A DNA stretch of 64,000 bases from an uncultured Aquimarina sp. (GCF_947492965.1 NZ_CANLOZ010000012.1:1-64000); one strand, 5' to 3'. Shown: positions 1-7,188, counted from the stretch's first letter. A program made the numbers and translations. Notes: a model not told the origin generated them from the letters alone.

Positions 1-84
1 TACTTGAGCAACTACTGATAATTTAAAGCCTAAATTATAATCTCGTTGTGTACGCTTCTTCCTTGGTTCTTCTGAATATGTCAT
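1..84 (-). CDS. IS3-type transposase OrfA, N-terminal fragment cut by window edge
   Basis: Twenty-eight codons from ATG at 84 to the window edge. The peptide contains KKRTQRDYNLGFKLSVVAQV, the start of the helix-turn-helix DNA-binding domain of OrfA proteins from IS3-family elements in Flavobacteriaceae (usual form KRTQRDY-LAFKL-VV-QVEKGE). OrfA would bind the element's ends; the catalytic DDE subunit OrfB would lie further left. Nothing shows whether the element is intact or active. Confidence 0.6.
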   Translation of the reverse strand, partial: MTYSEEPRKKRTQRDYNLGFKLSVVAQV

Positions 85-125
85 AAATAAGTCTAAATTA
101 CGTCAACTTATTTCAGGACGAGACA
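1..125 (-). mobile_element. Edge of an IS3-type insertion sequence
   Basis: The first 84 bases encode, leftward, the N-terminus of an IS3-type OrfA. The bases between it and the neighbouring repeat end in a candidate terminal inverted repeat: read from outside on the minus strand, 125 to 106 is TGTCTCGTCCTGAAATAAGT, beginning with the TG typical of IS3-family ends. The other end lies outside the window, so neither the second inverted repeat nor a target-site duplication can be checked. The assignment rests on the OrfA fragment; the exact boundary at 125 is inferred. Confidence 0.55.
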
Positions 126-136
126 ATATAAAAACT

Positions 137-235
137 AAAAAAGCCCTAGTTTTCACTAAGGCTTTTGGGTGGTCCCACTTGGGCTCGAACCAAGGACCCC
201 TGTCCCGATAGCTATCGGGAGAGTCAGGTGTTCTA
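137..235 (-). repeat. Duplicated 3' part of the tRNA gene plus its terminator
   Basis: Bases 137-200 are identical to 563-626 (64 of 64): the terminator hairpin, the spacer and the acceptor/T-arm/variable part of the tRNA at 596-669. Past 200 the copy diverges: the eight tRNA bases 627-634, part of the anticodon arm, are replaced by 20 bases carrying an 18-bp palindrome. The next stretch GAGTCAGGTG (221-230) matches 635-644 again, and the copy fades at 235. It cannot make a functional tRNA. The stop codon of the adjacent GIY-YIG gene (TAG, 235-233) lies inside the copy and corresponds to TTAGAGC of the tRNA D-arm. Confidence 0.9.
203..220. repeat. 18-bp perfect palindrome TCCCGATAGCTATCGGGA
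   Basis: The sequence is its own reverse complement over all 18 bases and sits where the anticodon arm should be in the tRNA-derived copy. The core CCCGATAGCTATCGGG is, from memory, a common dispersed palindrome in intergenic DNA of Flavobacteriaceae. Its place inside a copied tRNA suggests it arrived after, or together with, the duplication. Confidence 0.75.
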
Positions 236-535
236 TTTAGATTTCATGATTTTTTCAATCATTTCAGGATACTTCTTAAGGTTTTCAATGTACTTCCTGC
301 TTTTCATAGATTTTATTTTGCGTTCTATTGCTAGTGCTTGCTGATGATTGGCTGCAGGAATAAATAGATATAAAGTCCAATTATTATCAATAATCGTATA
401 ACTCTTTTTACCATAAAAGCCGTTGTTGTGTTTGTCTATTCTTTCAGATAAGTTTTCTTGCGTTACTCCGATATAGTATTTATTTACTTTTTTACTATAA
501 AGAATGTAGCAACCTATTTCTTTCTGTTGTGACAT
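233..535 (-). CDS. GIY-YIG single-domain endonuclease, tRNA-associated
   Basis: A 100-residue protein made almost entirely of a GIY-YIG nuclease fold (UPF0213/YhbQ-like size class). The GIY-like strand is GCYILYS (residues 8-14) and the second strand YYIGVT (20-25); R32 and H36 of SERIDKHNNG occupy the catalytic Arg/His region, and E71 in ALAIERKIKS is the expected metal-binding Glu. It starts with ATG at 535 and ends inside a copy of the tRNA 3' part. It lies between that copy and the intact tRNA on the same strand, so an element-like origin is likely. DNA cleavage is the known family activity; the target, and any homing role, is inference. Confidence 0.85.
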   Translation of the reverse strand: MSQQKEIGCYILYSKKVNKYYIGVTQENLSERIDKHNNGFYGKKSYTIIDNNWTLYLFIPAANHQQALAIERKIKSMKSRKYIENLKKYPEMIEKIMKSK

Positions 536-562
536 AATTTGGTTAATTAAAATAGAAGTATA

Positions 563-592
563 AAAAAAGCCCTAGTTTTCACTAAGGCTTTT
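563..592 (-). terminator. Rho-independent terminator of the tRNA gene
   Basis: Read leftward, GCCTTAGT-GAAA-ACTAGGGC (one G-T wobble) is followed by a run of seven T, starting just after the tRNA 3' end. The same hairpin is duplicated at 137-166, downstream of the GIY-YIG gene. Confidence 0.85.
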
Positions 593-595
593 GGG

Positions 596-669
596 TGGTC
601 CCACTTGGGCTCGAACCAAGGACCCCCTGATTATGAGTCAGGTGCTCTAACCAGCTGAGCTATGGGACC
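596..669 (-). tRNA. tRNA with CAT anticodon, probably tRNA-Ile2 (lysidine) rather than elongator Met
   Basis: A 74-nt cloverleaf on the minus strand: acceptor GGTCCCA/TGGGACC, D-arm GCTC/GAGC, anticodon stem CCTGA/TCAGG with loop CTCATAA (anticodon CAT), T-arm CTTGG-TTCGAGC-CCAAG, discriminator A. CCA is not encoded; the next bases are CCCA. There is no initiator-type C1-A72 mismatch, so it is not tRNA-fMet. C4-G69 and C5-G68, used by TilS to recognise tRNA-Ile2 in E. coli, are both present, which favours Ile2, but elongator Met is not excluded. It has its own promoter and terminator. Confidence 0.95.
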
Positions 670-681
670 TAAAACGGAGGG

Positions 682-713
682 CAAATTTAAGTAATTGATA
701 TAAACACGCCAAA
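682..713 (-). promoter_or_regulatory. Promoter of the tRNA gene
   Basis: On the minus strand TTTG (713-710) is followed after 20 bases by TAAATTTG (689-682), a full match to the Bacteroidota consensus TTTG / TAnnTTTG. It ends 12 bases before the tRNA 5' end, as expected for transcription starting just ahead of the mature RNA. Confidence 0.75.
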
Positions 714-726
714 CATTTTTTGTAAT

Positions 727-1137
727 TTAATTAATCTCTTGACAAAGCTCTACCAAAACACCATTTGTTGTTTTAGGATGTATAAAGGCAACTAGCTTGT
801 TGTCAGCACCTTTTTTAGGGGTTTTGTTGATCAATTGAAATCCTTCTTTTTCGAGTCTTTCTAATTCTTTTTCAATATCATCTACATCAAAAGCAATATG
901 ATGAATGCCTTCGCCTTTTTTGGTAATAAATTTTCCAATAGGGCCATCTTCGCTGGTGCTTGCCAAAAGCTCGATCTTGTTTTCGCCAACTTTAAAGAAA
1001 GAAGTAATCACCGCTTCACTTTCTACTGTTTCTTCTTTATATGGAGCAACTCCTAGTAATTGTTCGTAAAGTGTATTGGCTTTATCAATATCTTTTACAG
1101 CAATACCGATATGTTCAATTTTGTTGATATGATTCAC
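727..1137 (-). CDS. mce: Methylmalonyl-CoA epimerase
   Basis: Interconverts (2R)- and (2S)-methylmalonyl-CoA, linking propionyl-CoA metabolism to succinyl-CoA. The 136-residue protein is two vicinal-oxygen-chelate modules: first metal ligand H9 in KIEHIGIAV, second in GIHHIAFDVDD near residue 77, and E130 in LVELCQ, with the usual family length. It is divergent from rbfA with about 115 bp between the starts. A TACTTTTA box on the minus strand at 1180-1173 is a possible -7 element. No methylmalonyl-CoA mutase is in the window. Confidence 0.93.
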   Translation of the reverse strand: MNHINKIEHIGIAVKDIDKANTLYEQLLGVAPYKEETVESEAVITSFFKVGENKIELLASTSEDGPIGKFITKKGEGIHHIAFDVDDIEKELERLEKEGFQLINKTPKKGADNKLVAFIHPKTTNGVLVELCQEIN

Positions 1138-1241
1138 AAGTGTAAATTTTATTAATTATTAGATAATGAGGATAAAAGTACAAAATAGCTATGCGAAAAG
1201 GATTTTCTATTAAAAGAAAATCAACACATCACATAAATAGC

Positions 1242-1249
1242 TATTTTTG
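1242..1249 (+). promoter_or_regulatory. -7 box of rbfA, implying a near-leaderless mRNA
   Basis: TATTTTTG matches TAnnTTTG exactly and ends only four bases before the rbfA ATG (1254). With the usual 5-8 bp to the start site, transcription would begin at or next to the start codon. glyS has the same arrangement (39592-39606). Confidence 0.6.
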
Positions 1250-1253
1250 CACC

Positions 1254-1646
1254 ATGGAAACAAACAGACAGAAAAAAATAGGAGGCGTATTGCAACGTGA
1301 TGTGGCAGATGTAATACAGCTTGCTTTGCGTGAAGCTGGAGTACAAGGGATTTTGGTTTCTGTTACTAAGGTAAGTGTTACTACAGATCTATCCATTGCT
1401 AAAGTATATATGAGTGTATTCCCTCATAATGAAGGAGAAAAAGTATTACAAGAAGTAAATGCGGTAAAATCTCAAATTAAACATCAGGTGGCGCAGCGTA
1501 CAAAAAATCAATTACGTCGTATGCCCGAGTTATCCTATTTTATTGATGATTCATTAGAATACATAGACAATATCGAGAAAGCAATTAAGGGAGAAGACAA
1601 TCCTTTAGAGAATCCTGATTTATTGCCAAAACGCAAGAAAAAGTAA
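1254..1646 (+). CDS. rbfA: Ribosome-binding factor A
   Basis: A 130-residue RbfA, which binds the 30S subunit during maturation of the 16S rRNA 5' region. The KH-like fold contains IGGVLQRDVADVIQ at the N-terminus and the strand VSVTKVSVTTDLSIAKVYMS typical of the family. The reading frame stays open upstream to 1191, but ATG 1254 gives the expected METNRQKK start, and the -7 box lies at 1242-1249, which rules out the longer form. An ABC-type permease follows after about 90 bp on the same strand. Confidence 0.93.
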   Translation: METNRQKKIGGVLQRDVADVIQLALREAGVQGILVSVTKVSVTTDLSIAKVYMSVFPHNEGEKVLQEVNAVKSQIKHQVAQRTKNQLRRMPELSYFIDDSLEYIDNIEKAIKGEDNPLENPDLLPKRKKK

Positions 1647-1738
1647 TTATTTAAGTTAATTTAAATAAAATCGGTCATAACAACATATTCTATTATCTTT
1701 ATTAAAAAAATATTTGATTAAGATTTTGTACTAAAAAT

Positions 1739-2944
1739 TTGAAGTTTCCTTTTTACATAGCAAAACGTTATTTGTTTTCTCCTGGTAGTAGTAATGCAAT
1801 TAATATTATTACTGGGATTGCAGCAGCGGGTGTGGTTATAGGAGCTATGTCGTTGTTTCTGGTATTGTGCGGCTTTGCTGGGCTTAAGGATTTTAGCTTG
1901 CAATTTTCTTCTTATTTTGATCCAGATTTGAAGTTGTTTCCTTCTAATGGAAAGACATTTACATTTACAGAAGATCACAAAAAGAAATTATCTGATCTGG
2001 AAGGTGTTCTAAGTTTTTCGGAAGTTATAGAAGAGCGTGTTCTCTTAGAATTTAAAGACAAACAAAAAACAGGTTTTATAAAAGGTGTAGATACTAATTA
2101 TAAAGAAGTCATTGCTACAGATAGTATTATGGCATATGGCGAATGGTTAAGCGGAAATGATGCTCAAGTAGTTTCAGGCTACGGAATAGGAAAAGAGCTA
2201 GGAATGGGAGTGGAGCAGATTTATACAAACTTTCTAAACATATATGTTCCTAAACCGGGAAAAGGTATTCCGAAAGATCCTTCTAAAGCGTTTAGAAAAA
2301 AAGCTGTAGTAAATACTGGAATTTATACGGTAAATGAAGACCTCGATAAGAAGTATGTTTTTGCTACTATTGGTCTAACAAGAGAGTTGCTAAACTTACC
2401 AAAAGATAGAGTGACTAATATAGAATTGAAACTATCTCCGGAAGCTGATGAAGATACCGTTCGGGAACAAATGATTGCACTTTTTGAAGATAAGGTTGTC
2501 GTAAAAAACCGGATTCAATTAAACGATACCTTATACAGAATGCTAAATACGGAGAATTTAGCATCTTATTTAGTAATCACTTTAATAGCAATCATAGCTT
2601 TATTTAATGTAGCAGGAGCGATTATTATGATGATCATCGATAAGAAGATGAATATACAAACCTTATATAATTTAGGAGCAACTTTACCTAAAATCCGACA
2701 AGTATTTCTGTTTCAAGGTTCTTTAATGACAATTTTAGGAGCATTATTGGGTCTGCTTTTAGGCTTTATCATTATTATTTGTCAACAGCAGTTTGGGTTA
2801 TTGATGATTACTCCTTCTCTTCCGTATCCTACTAAAATTACAGTTATGAGCTTTATCATAGTCTTTCTTACCATTACTGTAATAGGTATCATAGCATCGT
2901 TATTAGCTTCTAGTAGAATCAACCAACGTTTAGTGAGTTTCTAA
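1739..2944 (+). CDS. LolC/LolE-like FtsX-family permease (lipoprotein export)
   Basis: A 401-residue inner-membrane permease of the MacB/FtsX type: one membrane segment near residues 21-45, a periplasmic domain of about 215 residues, then three helices (about 275-300, 325-350, 370-395). Length and order fit LolC/LolE, which move lipoproteins from the inner membrane to the LolA carrier using the LolD ATPase. No lolD is nearby, as is common in this phylum. The start is TTG at 1739, giving the family-typical KFPFYIAKRYLF opening; no ATG fits. Substrate assignment is by family only. Confidence 0.8.
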   Translation: MKFPFYIAKRYLFSPGSSNAINIITGIAAAGVVIGAMSLFLVLCGFAGLKDFSLQFSSYFDPDLKLFPSNGKTFTFTEDHKKKLSDLEGVLSFSEVIEERVLLEFKDKQKTGFIKGVDTNYKEVIATDSIMAYGEWLSGNDAQVVSGYGIGKELGMGVEQIYTNFLNIYVPKPGKGIPKDPSKAFRKKAVVNTGIYTVNEDLDKKYVFATIGLTRELLNLPKDRVTNIELKLSPEADEDTVREQMIALFEDKVVVKNRIQLNDTLYRMLNTENLASYLVITLIAIIALFNVAGAIIMMIIDKKMNIQTLYNLGATLPKIRQVFLFQGSLMTILGALLGLLLGFIIIICQQQFGLLMITPSLPYPTKITVMSFIIVFLTITVIGIIASLLASSRINQRLVSF

Positions 2945-2956
2945 TAAGAATTGCAT

Positions 2957-3949
2957 TTACGCAAACTGGAATCCTGCAAATTTTTCCTGTACTTCATCAA
3001 AAGCAGCAAATACATCTTTGGAATCATCGCTGGTTACCATTTTAGTGCGATATTCTTTGAAATGTGGAATGCCTTTAAAGTAATTGGTGTAATGTCTTCT
3101 TGTTTCAAAAACTCCAAGTTTTTCACCTTTCCAATCGATCGACATTTGCAAGTGTCTACGTGCTGCAATTACGCGTTCTTCTATAGTCGGAGGTGGTAGA
3201 TGTTCTCCTGTTTTGAAGTAATGTTTTACTTCTTTGAAGAACCATGGATATCCGATACTGGCACGACCAATCATTGCGCCATCCAGTCCATATTGATCAC
3301 GCATTTCTACTGCTCTTTCAGGGCTATCTACATCTCCATTTCCGAAAACAGGAATATGCATTCTAGGATTGTTCTTTACTTCGGCGATAGGTTTCCAATC
3401 TGCATTTCCTTTATACATCTGCGCTCTTGTACGTCCGTGAATGGAAATGGCCTTACAGCCTACGTCTTGCAAGCGTTCGGCTACTTCGACAATTTTTATA
3501 GAATTATGATCCCAACCTAATCTCGTTTTTACTGTTACGGGTAGTTTGGTATGCTCAACCATAGCCTTGGTTAGAGAAACCATTAGATCGATATCTTTTA
3601 AGATACCAGCGCCAGCTCCTTTGCTTACCACTTTTTTTACAGGACATCCAAAGTTAATATCTATGATATCTGGTCCTGATGCTTCTACAATTTCAACGGA
3701 TTTAAGCATAGAATCTAAGTTGGCTCCAAAAATTTGAATACCAACCGGACGTTCTTTTTCATATATATCCAACTTCATTACACTCTTTGCTGCATCTCGA
3801 ATTAATCCTTCACTAGATATAAATTCGGTATATACAACATCTGCTCCTTGTTCTTTACATAATGCTCTAAATGGTGGATCACTCACGTCCTCCATCGGTG
3901 CTAATAGTAAAGGAAATTCTCCTACATCAATGTCTCCTATCTTTGCCAA
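2957..3949 (-). CDS. dusB: tRNA-dihydrouridine synthase (DusB type)
   Basis: An FMN-dependent enzyme reducing uridines in the tRNA D-loop. The TIM barrel begins FPLLLAPMEDVSDPPFRALC; INFGCPVKKVVSKGAGAG carries the catalytic Cys, followed by VTVKTRLGWD, SIHGRTRAQMYKG and FGNGDVDSPERA at flavin and tRNA contact sites. The frame is open to a TTG at 3988, but that codon is part of the -7 box at 3986-3993, so translation more likely starts at TTG 3949 (AKIGDIDVGEFP, the family's usual start), giving 330 residues. Convergent with the permease, with 12 bp between them. Confidence 0.9.
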   Translation of the reverse strand: MAKIGDIDVGEFPLLLAPMEDVSDPPFRALCKEQGADVVYTEFISSEGLIRDAAKSVMKLDIYEKERPVGIQIFGANLDSMLKSVEIVEASGPDIIDINFGCPVKKVVSKGAGAGILKDIDLMVSLTKAMVEHTKLPVTVKTRLGWDHNSIKIVEVAERLQDVGCKAISIHGRTRAQMYKGNADWKPIAEVKNNPRMHIPVFGNGDVDSPERAVEMRDQYGLDGAMIGRASIGYPWFFKEVKHYFKTGEHLPPPTIEERVIAARRHLQMSIDWKGEKLGVFETRRHYTNYFKGIPHFKEYRTKMVTSDDSKDVFAAFDEVQEKFAGFQFA

Positions 3950-3985
3950 AACCTTTGTTTGATAAATATTAAACGTAATTCTTTG

Positions 3986-3993
3986 CAAAAGTA
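3986..3993 (-). promoter_or_regulatory. -7 box for dusB
   Basis: Minus-strand TACTTTTG fits TAnnTTTG. Transcription from it would start near 3980, leaving about 30 nt of leader before the TTG at 3949. No convincing -33 TTG was seen. Confidence 0.5.
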
Positions 3994-4057
3994 CGAATTC
4001 TAACGAATCTTCATTGTAAGATTGAATCTGAGGTTAGAATCATTTAAAAATCAAGTA

Positions 4058-4093
4058 TTGATGACATAAACCTTCTAAAATCGATTATATTTG
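4058..4093 (+). promoter_or_regulatory. Promoter upstream of the structured RNA and lepA
   Basis: TATATTTG at 4086-4093 matches the -7 consensus, with TTG at 4058-4060 as a possible -33 element; the 25-bp spacing is a little long. The transcript would carry about 180 nt before lepA, including the structured element at 4178-4260. Confidence 0.5.
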
Positions 4094-4177
4094 CAAACTC
4101 AATGATTTATTCACATTATGGAGTTTAATTCTCTGTAAATTGAACGGATATTGTACTTATAAAGCATTGAATGTATT

Positions 4178-4260
4178 CGGGCAGGGATAGAAGTGACATC
4201 CTTTTTTGTTTTGAAGAGAAATAAGTGATGGGAAACAAAAAAGATATAACGGATAGCCCG
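4178..4260 (+). ncRNA. Structured RNA resembling the Flavo-1 motif, in the lepA leader
   Basis: Two nested pairings are visible. An outer stem joins CGGGC (4178-4182) to GCCCG (4256-4260). An inner, perfect 11-bp stem joins CTTTTTTGTTT (4201-4211) to AAACAAAAAAG (4233-4243). The bulge sequences AGGGATAGAAG after the first arm and ATATAACGGAT before the last are blocks I remember as widely conserved in flavobacterial intergenic RNAs (Flavo-1). It ends 22 nt before lepA, so it could be an independent small RNA or a leader element. No T-run follows at once, though GCCCGCC and a run of A lie between it and the ATG. The family name is from memory. Confidence 0.6.
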
Positions 4261-4282
4261 TTTTAGCCCGCCAAAAAAAAGA

Positions 4283-6082
4283 ATGATGAAGAACATAAGA
4301 AATTTTTGCATTATTGCGCATATTGATCATGGTAAGAGTACGCTTGCTGATCGATTGTTGGATTATACAGGTTCTGTTACCGCTAGAGAAGCTCAGAATC
4401 AGTTGTTGGACAATATGGATTTGGAACGTGAGCGTGGAATTACGATTAAGAGTCATGCAATTCAGATGGAGTATACGTACAAAGGTGAACAGTATATTCT
4501 AAACCTCATTGATACTCCTGGACACGTAGATTTTTCTTATGAAGTTTCTAGGTCTATCGCGGCCTGCGAAGGTGCTTTGCTTATTGTAGATGCTGCGCAA
4601 AGTATACAAGCACAAACGATATCCAATTTATACCTTGCACTGGATAATGATTTAGAAATTATTCCTGTTTTAAATAAAATTGATTTACCAAGTGCAAATC
4701 CAGAAGAAGTTACTGATGATATTGTAGATCTATTGGGTTGTGATCCTGAGGAGGTGATACCTGCCAGTGCTAAAACAGGAATTGGAATCGAAGAAATTCT
4801 AGAAGCCATCATCGAGCGTGTTCCAGCACCAGAAGGAAATCCAAATGAACCTTTACAAGCATTGATTTTCGATTCTGTATATAATCCTTTTAGAGGAGTA
4901 GAAACATACTTTAGAGTAGTTAATGGTGAAATTAAGAAAGGGCAACAGATTAAGTTTGTAGCTACTAATAAAAACTATTTTGCGGACGAAATAGGAACTT
5001 TGAAATTAAATCAAGTTCCAAAACAAATTATTAAAACAGGAGATGTTGGATATCTGATTACGGGTATTAAAGATGCGCGTGAAGTGAAGGTAGGAGATAC
5101 GGTTACGGATGCTAAAACTCCTACTCAGAATGCGATTGAAGGTTTTGAGGATGTAAAACCAATGGTATTTGCGGGTATTTATCCAGTAGACACAGAGGAC
5201 TATGAAGAACTTCGTGCTTCTATGGAAAAATTACAGTTAAACGATGCTTCTTTGGTGTTTACACCAGAAAGTTCTGCTGCATTAGGTTTTGGATTTAGAT
5301 GTGGATTCTTGGGAATGTTACATATGGAGATTATTCAGGAACGTTTGGAGAGAGAGTTTAATATGACTGTAATTACTACAGTACCTAACGTATCTTACCA
5401 CGCGTTTACCAATAAAGAACCTGATGAGGTTATTATCGTAAATAATCCTTCGGATCTTCCTGATCCTTCAAAAATGAATAGGGTGGAAGAACCTTATATC
5501 AAAGCATCGATTATCACCAAAGCTGATTTTGTAGGGCCTGTGATGTCTTTATGTATAGAAAAACGAGGTGAAATCACGAATCAAACCTATTTAACCACAG
5601 AGAGAGTAGAGCTTACTTTTGACATGCCACTTGCCGAGATTGTATTTGATTTTTATGATCGATTAAAAACAGTGTCTAAAGGATATGCTTCTTTTGATTA
5701 TGCACCTATTGGAATGCGAGCTTCTAAACTAGTAAAAGTAGATGTATTATTAAATGCGAATACGGTTGATGCTTTATCTGCTTTATTACATCAGGATAAT
5801 GCATATGATATTGGTAAAAAGATGTGCGAGAAATTAAAAGAATTAATACCGAGACAGCAATTTGATATACCAATTCAGGCTGCTATAGGTGCTAAAATTA
5901 TTGCTAGAGAAACGGTAAAAGCCCTTCGTAAAGATGTAACAGCAAAATGTTATGGAGGTGATATTTCTCGTAAGCGTAAGTTATTAGAAAAGCAGAAAAA
6001 GGGTAAGAAGCGTATGAGAGCTGTAGGTAACGTGGAAATACCGCAAGAAGCGTTCATGGCAGTTTTAAAACTGAACGATTAA
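4283..6082 (+). CDS. lepA: Elongation factor 4 (LepA), back-translocating GTPase
   Basis: A 599-residue translational GTPase of standard LepA length. G-domain motifs are IAHIDHGKSTLADRLL (about residues 10-25), RERGITIKS, DTPGHVDF and NKIDLP; the C-terminal tail KALRKDVTAKCYGGDISRKR is specific to LepA. It acts on stalled or mistranslocated ribosomes. Two adjacent ATGs (4283, 4286) are possible starts. The leader holds a promoter and a structured RNA, and a clear terminator follows at 6135. Confidence 0.97.
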   Translation: MMKNIRNFCIIAHIDHGKSTLADRLLDYTGSVTAREAQNQLLDNMDLERERGITIKSHAIQMEYTYKGEQYILNLIDTPGHVDFSYEVSRSIAACEGALLIVDAAQSIQAQTISNLYLALDNDLEIIPVLNKIDLPSANPEEVTDDIVDLLGCDPEEVIPASAKTGIGIEEILEAIIERVPAPEGNPNEPLQALIFDSVYNPFRGVETYFRVVNGEIKKGQQIKFVATNKNYFADEIGTLKLNQVPKQIIKTGDVGYLITGIKDAREVKVGDTVTDAKTPTQNAIEGFEDVKPMVFAGIYPVDTEDYEELRASMEKLQLNDASLVFTPESSAALGFGFRCGFLGMLHMEIIQERLEREFNMTVITTVPNVSYHAFTNKEPDEVIIVNNPSDLPDPSKMNRVEEPYIKASIITKADFVGPVMSLCIEKRGEITNQTYLTTERVELTFDMPLAEIVFDFYDRLKTVSKGYASFDYAPIGMRASKLVKVDVLLNANTVDALSALLHQDNAYDIGKKMCEKLKELIPRQQFDIPIQAAIGAKIIARETVKALRKDVTAKCYGGDISRKRKLLEKQKKGKKRMRAVGNVEIPQEAFMAVLKLND

Positions 6083-6134
6083 ATCAGGAAAAGTAAGAAA
6101 AAGACTTCTTTTTAATAATAAAAAATATCGACAA

Positions 6135-6168
6135 AACGCATTTTTTTAAGCCAAAATGCGTTTTTTTG
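6135..6168 (+). terminator. Rho-independent terminator after lepA
   Basis: AAACGCATTTT and AAAATGCGTTT form a hairpin followed by a run of T, about 55 bp past the lepA stop. Confidence 0.85.
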
Positions 6169-6179
6169 TTTTCTTTTTA

Positions 6180-6187
6180 TATCTTTG
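6180..6187 (+). promoter_or_regulatory. -7 box ahead of a small open frame
   Basis: TATCTTTG fits TAnnTTTG, directly after the lepA terminator and about 70 nt upstream of the short frame at 6256. No good -33 element is visible. Confidence 0.35.
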
Positions 6188-6255
6188 TCGACGAATATGG
6201 ATTACTAATATGTTTCTATATTCATTAAAACTTAATTAATATAACCCCTATTATT

Positions 6256-6333
6256 ATGCAGAAGTTTTTAGCAAAACAACCGATATACGTCTACTTCTTT
6301 ATTATATCTATTGTATTAGCTTGCATATCCTAA
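6256..6333 (+). CDS. Candidate 25-residue membrane peptide
   Basis: ATG at 6256 opens 25 codons: a basic start MQKFLAKQP followed by IYVYFFIISIVLACIS, a single hydrophobic segment long enough to span a membrane. A -7 box lies at 6180 and the lepA terminator separates it from lepA. A plus-one shift at the stop would continue as LRSIIPDNLIKIYFVV, so this could instead be the broken start of a longer small membrane protein. I do not recognise the family. Support is only the promoter, the hydrophobic pattern and its isolation. Confidence 0.4.
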   Translation: MQKFLAKQPIYVYFFIISIVLACIS

Positions 6334-6381
6334 GATCGATTATACCAGATAATCTTATCAAAATCTATTTTGTAGTGTAGT

Positions 6382-7188
6382 TTATTTTTTAGCTTCTATC
6401 ATTTTAGAGAGCATATATTCTACGCCGTTCTCATCGTTACTTTTAGTCATGTAATTCGCCACTTCCTTTACATTTGGATGAGCATTTTGCATAGCGAAAC
6501 TATATTTGGCTCTAGACATCATTTCTAAGTCGTTATTGTAATCTCCAAAAACCATAGTTTCATCTGTAGAGATGTCTAAGCTTTTTTGAACATTCTTTAA
6601 TGCGTGTCCCTTATTCGCGTCGTTATGGGATAAGTCCAGCCATACTTTACCGGATACTTTTACTTTTAATCTGTTTTCTAGATGTTTTAAAGCAGGATAT
6701 AAATATTGTTCGGAACCTTTTTCATTACAAATGGCAATTTTTAAGTATTGATCATCAATAACTTCAGACAGATCTTTTACAATCTCATATTTACCGTAAA
6801 ATTCATTGAGCATATTTTCAAAAGGTTTTCCATAATCTTCGATATAAGCTTTTTTACGACCACATAATATTACCTGTGATCCTTCTAGTTTTTGGGTGAT
6901 TTCTAATAGTTCTAAATAGGTGTCTCTATCAATTTCGGTTGTTTGTAATTCCTGATCTCTATGCATTGTCAAAGCACCATTTTCTGCAATAACAATCATG
7001 TCATCTTTGATGGCGTTTAATTTATGCAGAATACTATAATATTGTCTCCCGCTGGCAGCAACGAAGGTAACACCTAGTTCTTTTAATTCATCAAATAGAT
7101 AAAAGAAAGATTGGCTTACTTCTCCTCTTGAGTTAAGAAGCGTACCATCCATATCTGTAGCTACTAATTTTATTTTAGATAAGTCCAT
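6382..7188 (-). CDS. Cof-type HAD-superfamily phosphatase
   Basis: A 268-residue haloacid-dehalogenase phosphatase with a C2B cap (YidA/Cof group). Motif I is ATDMDGTLLNSRG (nucleophile Asp near residue 12), motif II the Ser of FVAASGRQYYS, motif III the Lys in DANKGHALKN, and motif IV VFGDYNNDLEMM. Such enzymes hydrolyse sugar phosphates or nucleotides, but the substrate cannot be told from sequence. It is monocistronic and divergent from the YjbQ gene across about 100 bp. Confidence 0.88.
   Translation of the reverse strand: MDLSKIKLVATDMDGTLLNSRGEVSQSFFYLFDELKELGVTFVAASGRQYYSILHKLNAIKDDMIVIAENGALTMHRDQELQTTEIDRDTYLELLEITQKLEGSQVILCGRKKAYIEDYGKPFENMLNEFYGKYEIVKDLSEVIDDQYLKIAICNEKGSEQYLYPALKHLENRLKVKVSGKVWLDLSHNDANKGHALKNVQKSLDISTDETMVFGDYNNDLEMMSRAKYSFAMQNAHPNVKEVANYMTKSNDENGVEYMLSKMIEAKK

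Noticed and set aside
3950..3988. Upstream extension of dusB to a TTG at 3988
   Set aside because: The TTG is part of the -7 box TACTTTTG, so it would not be in the mRNA; the family start fits TTG 3949.
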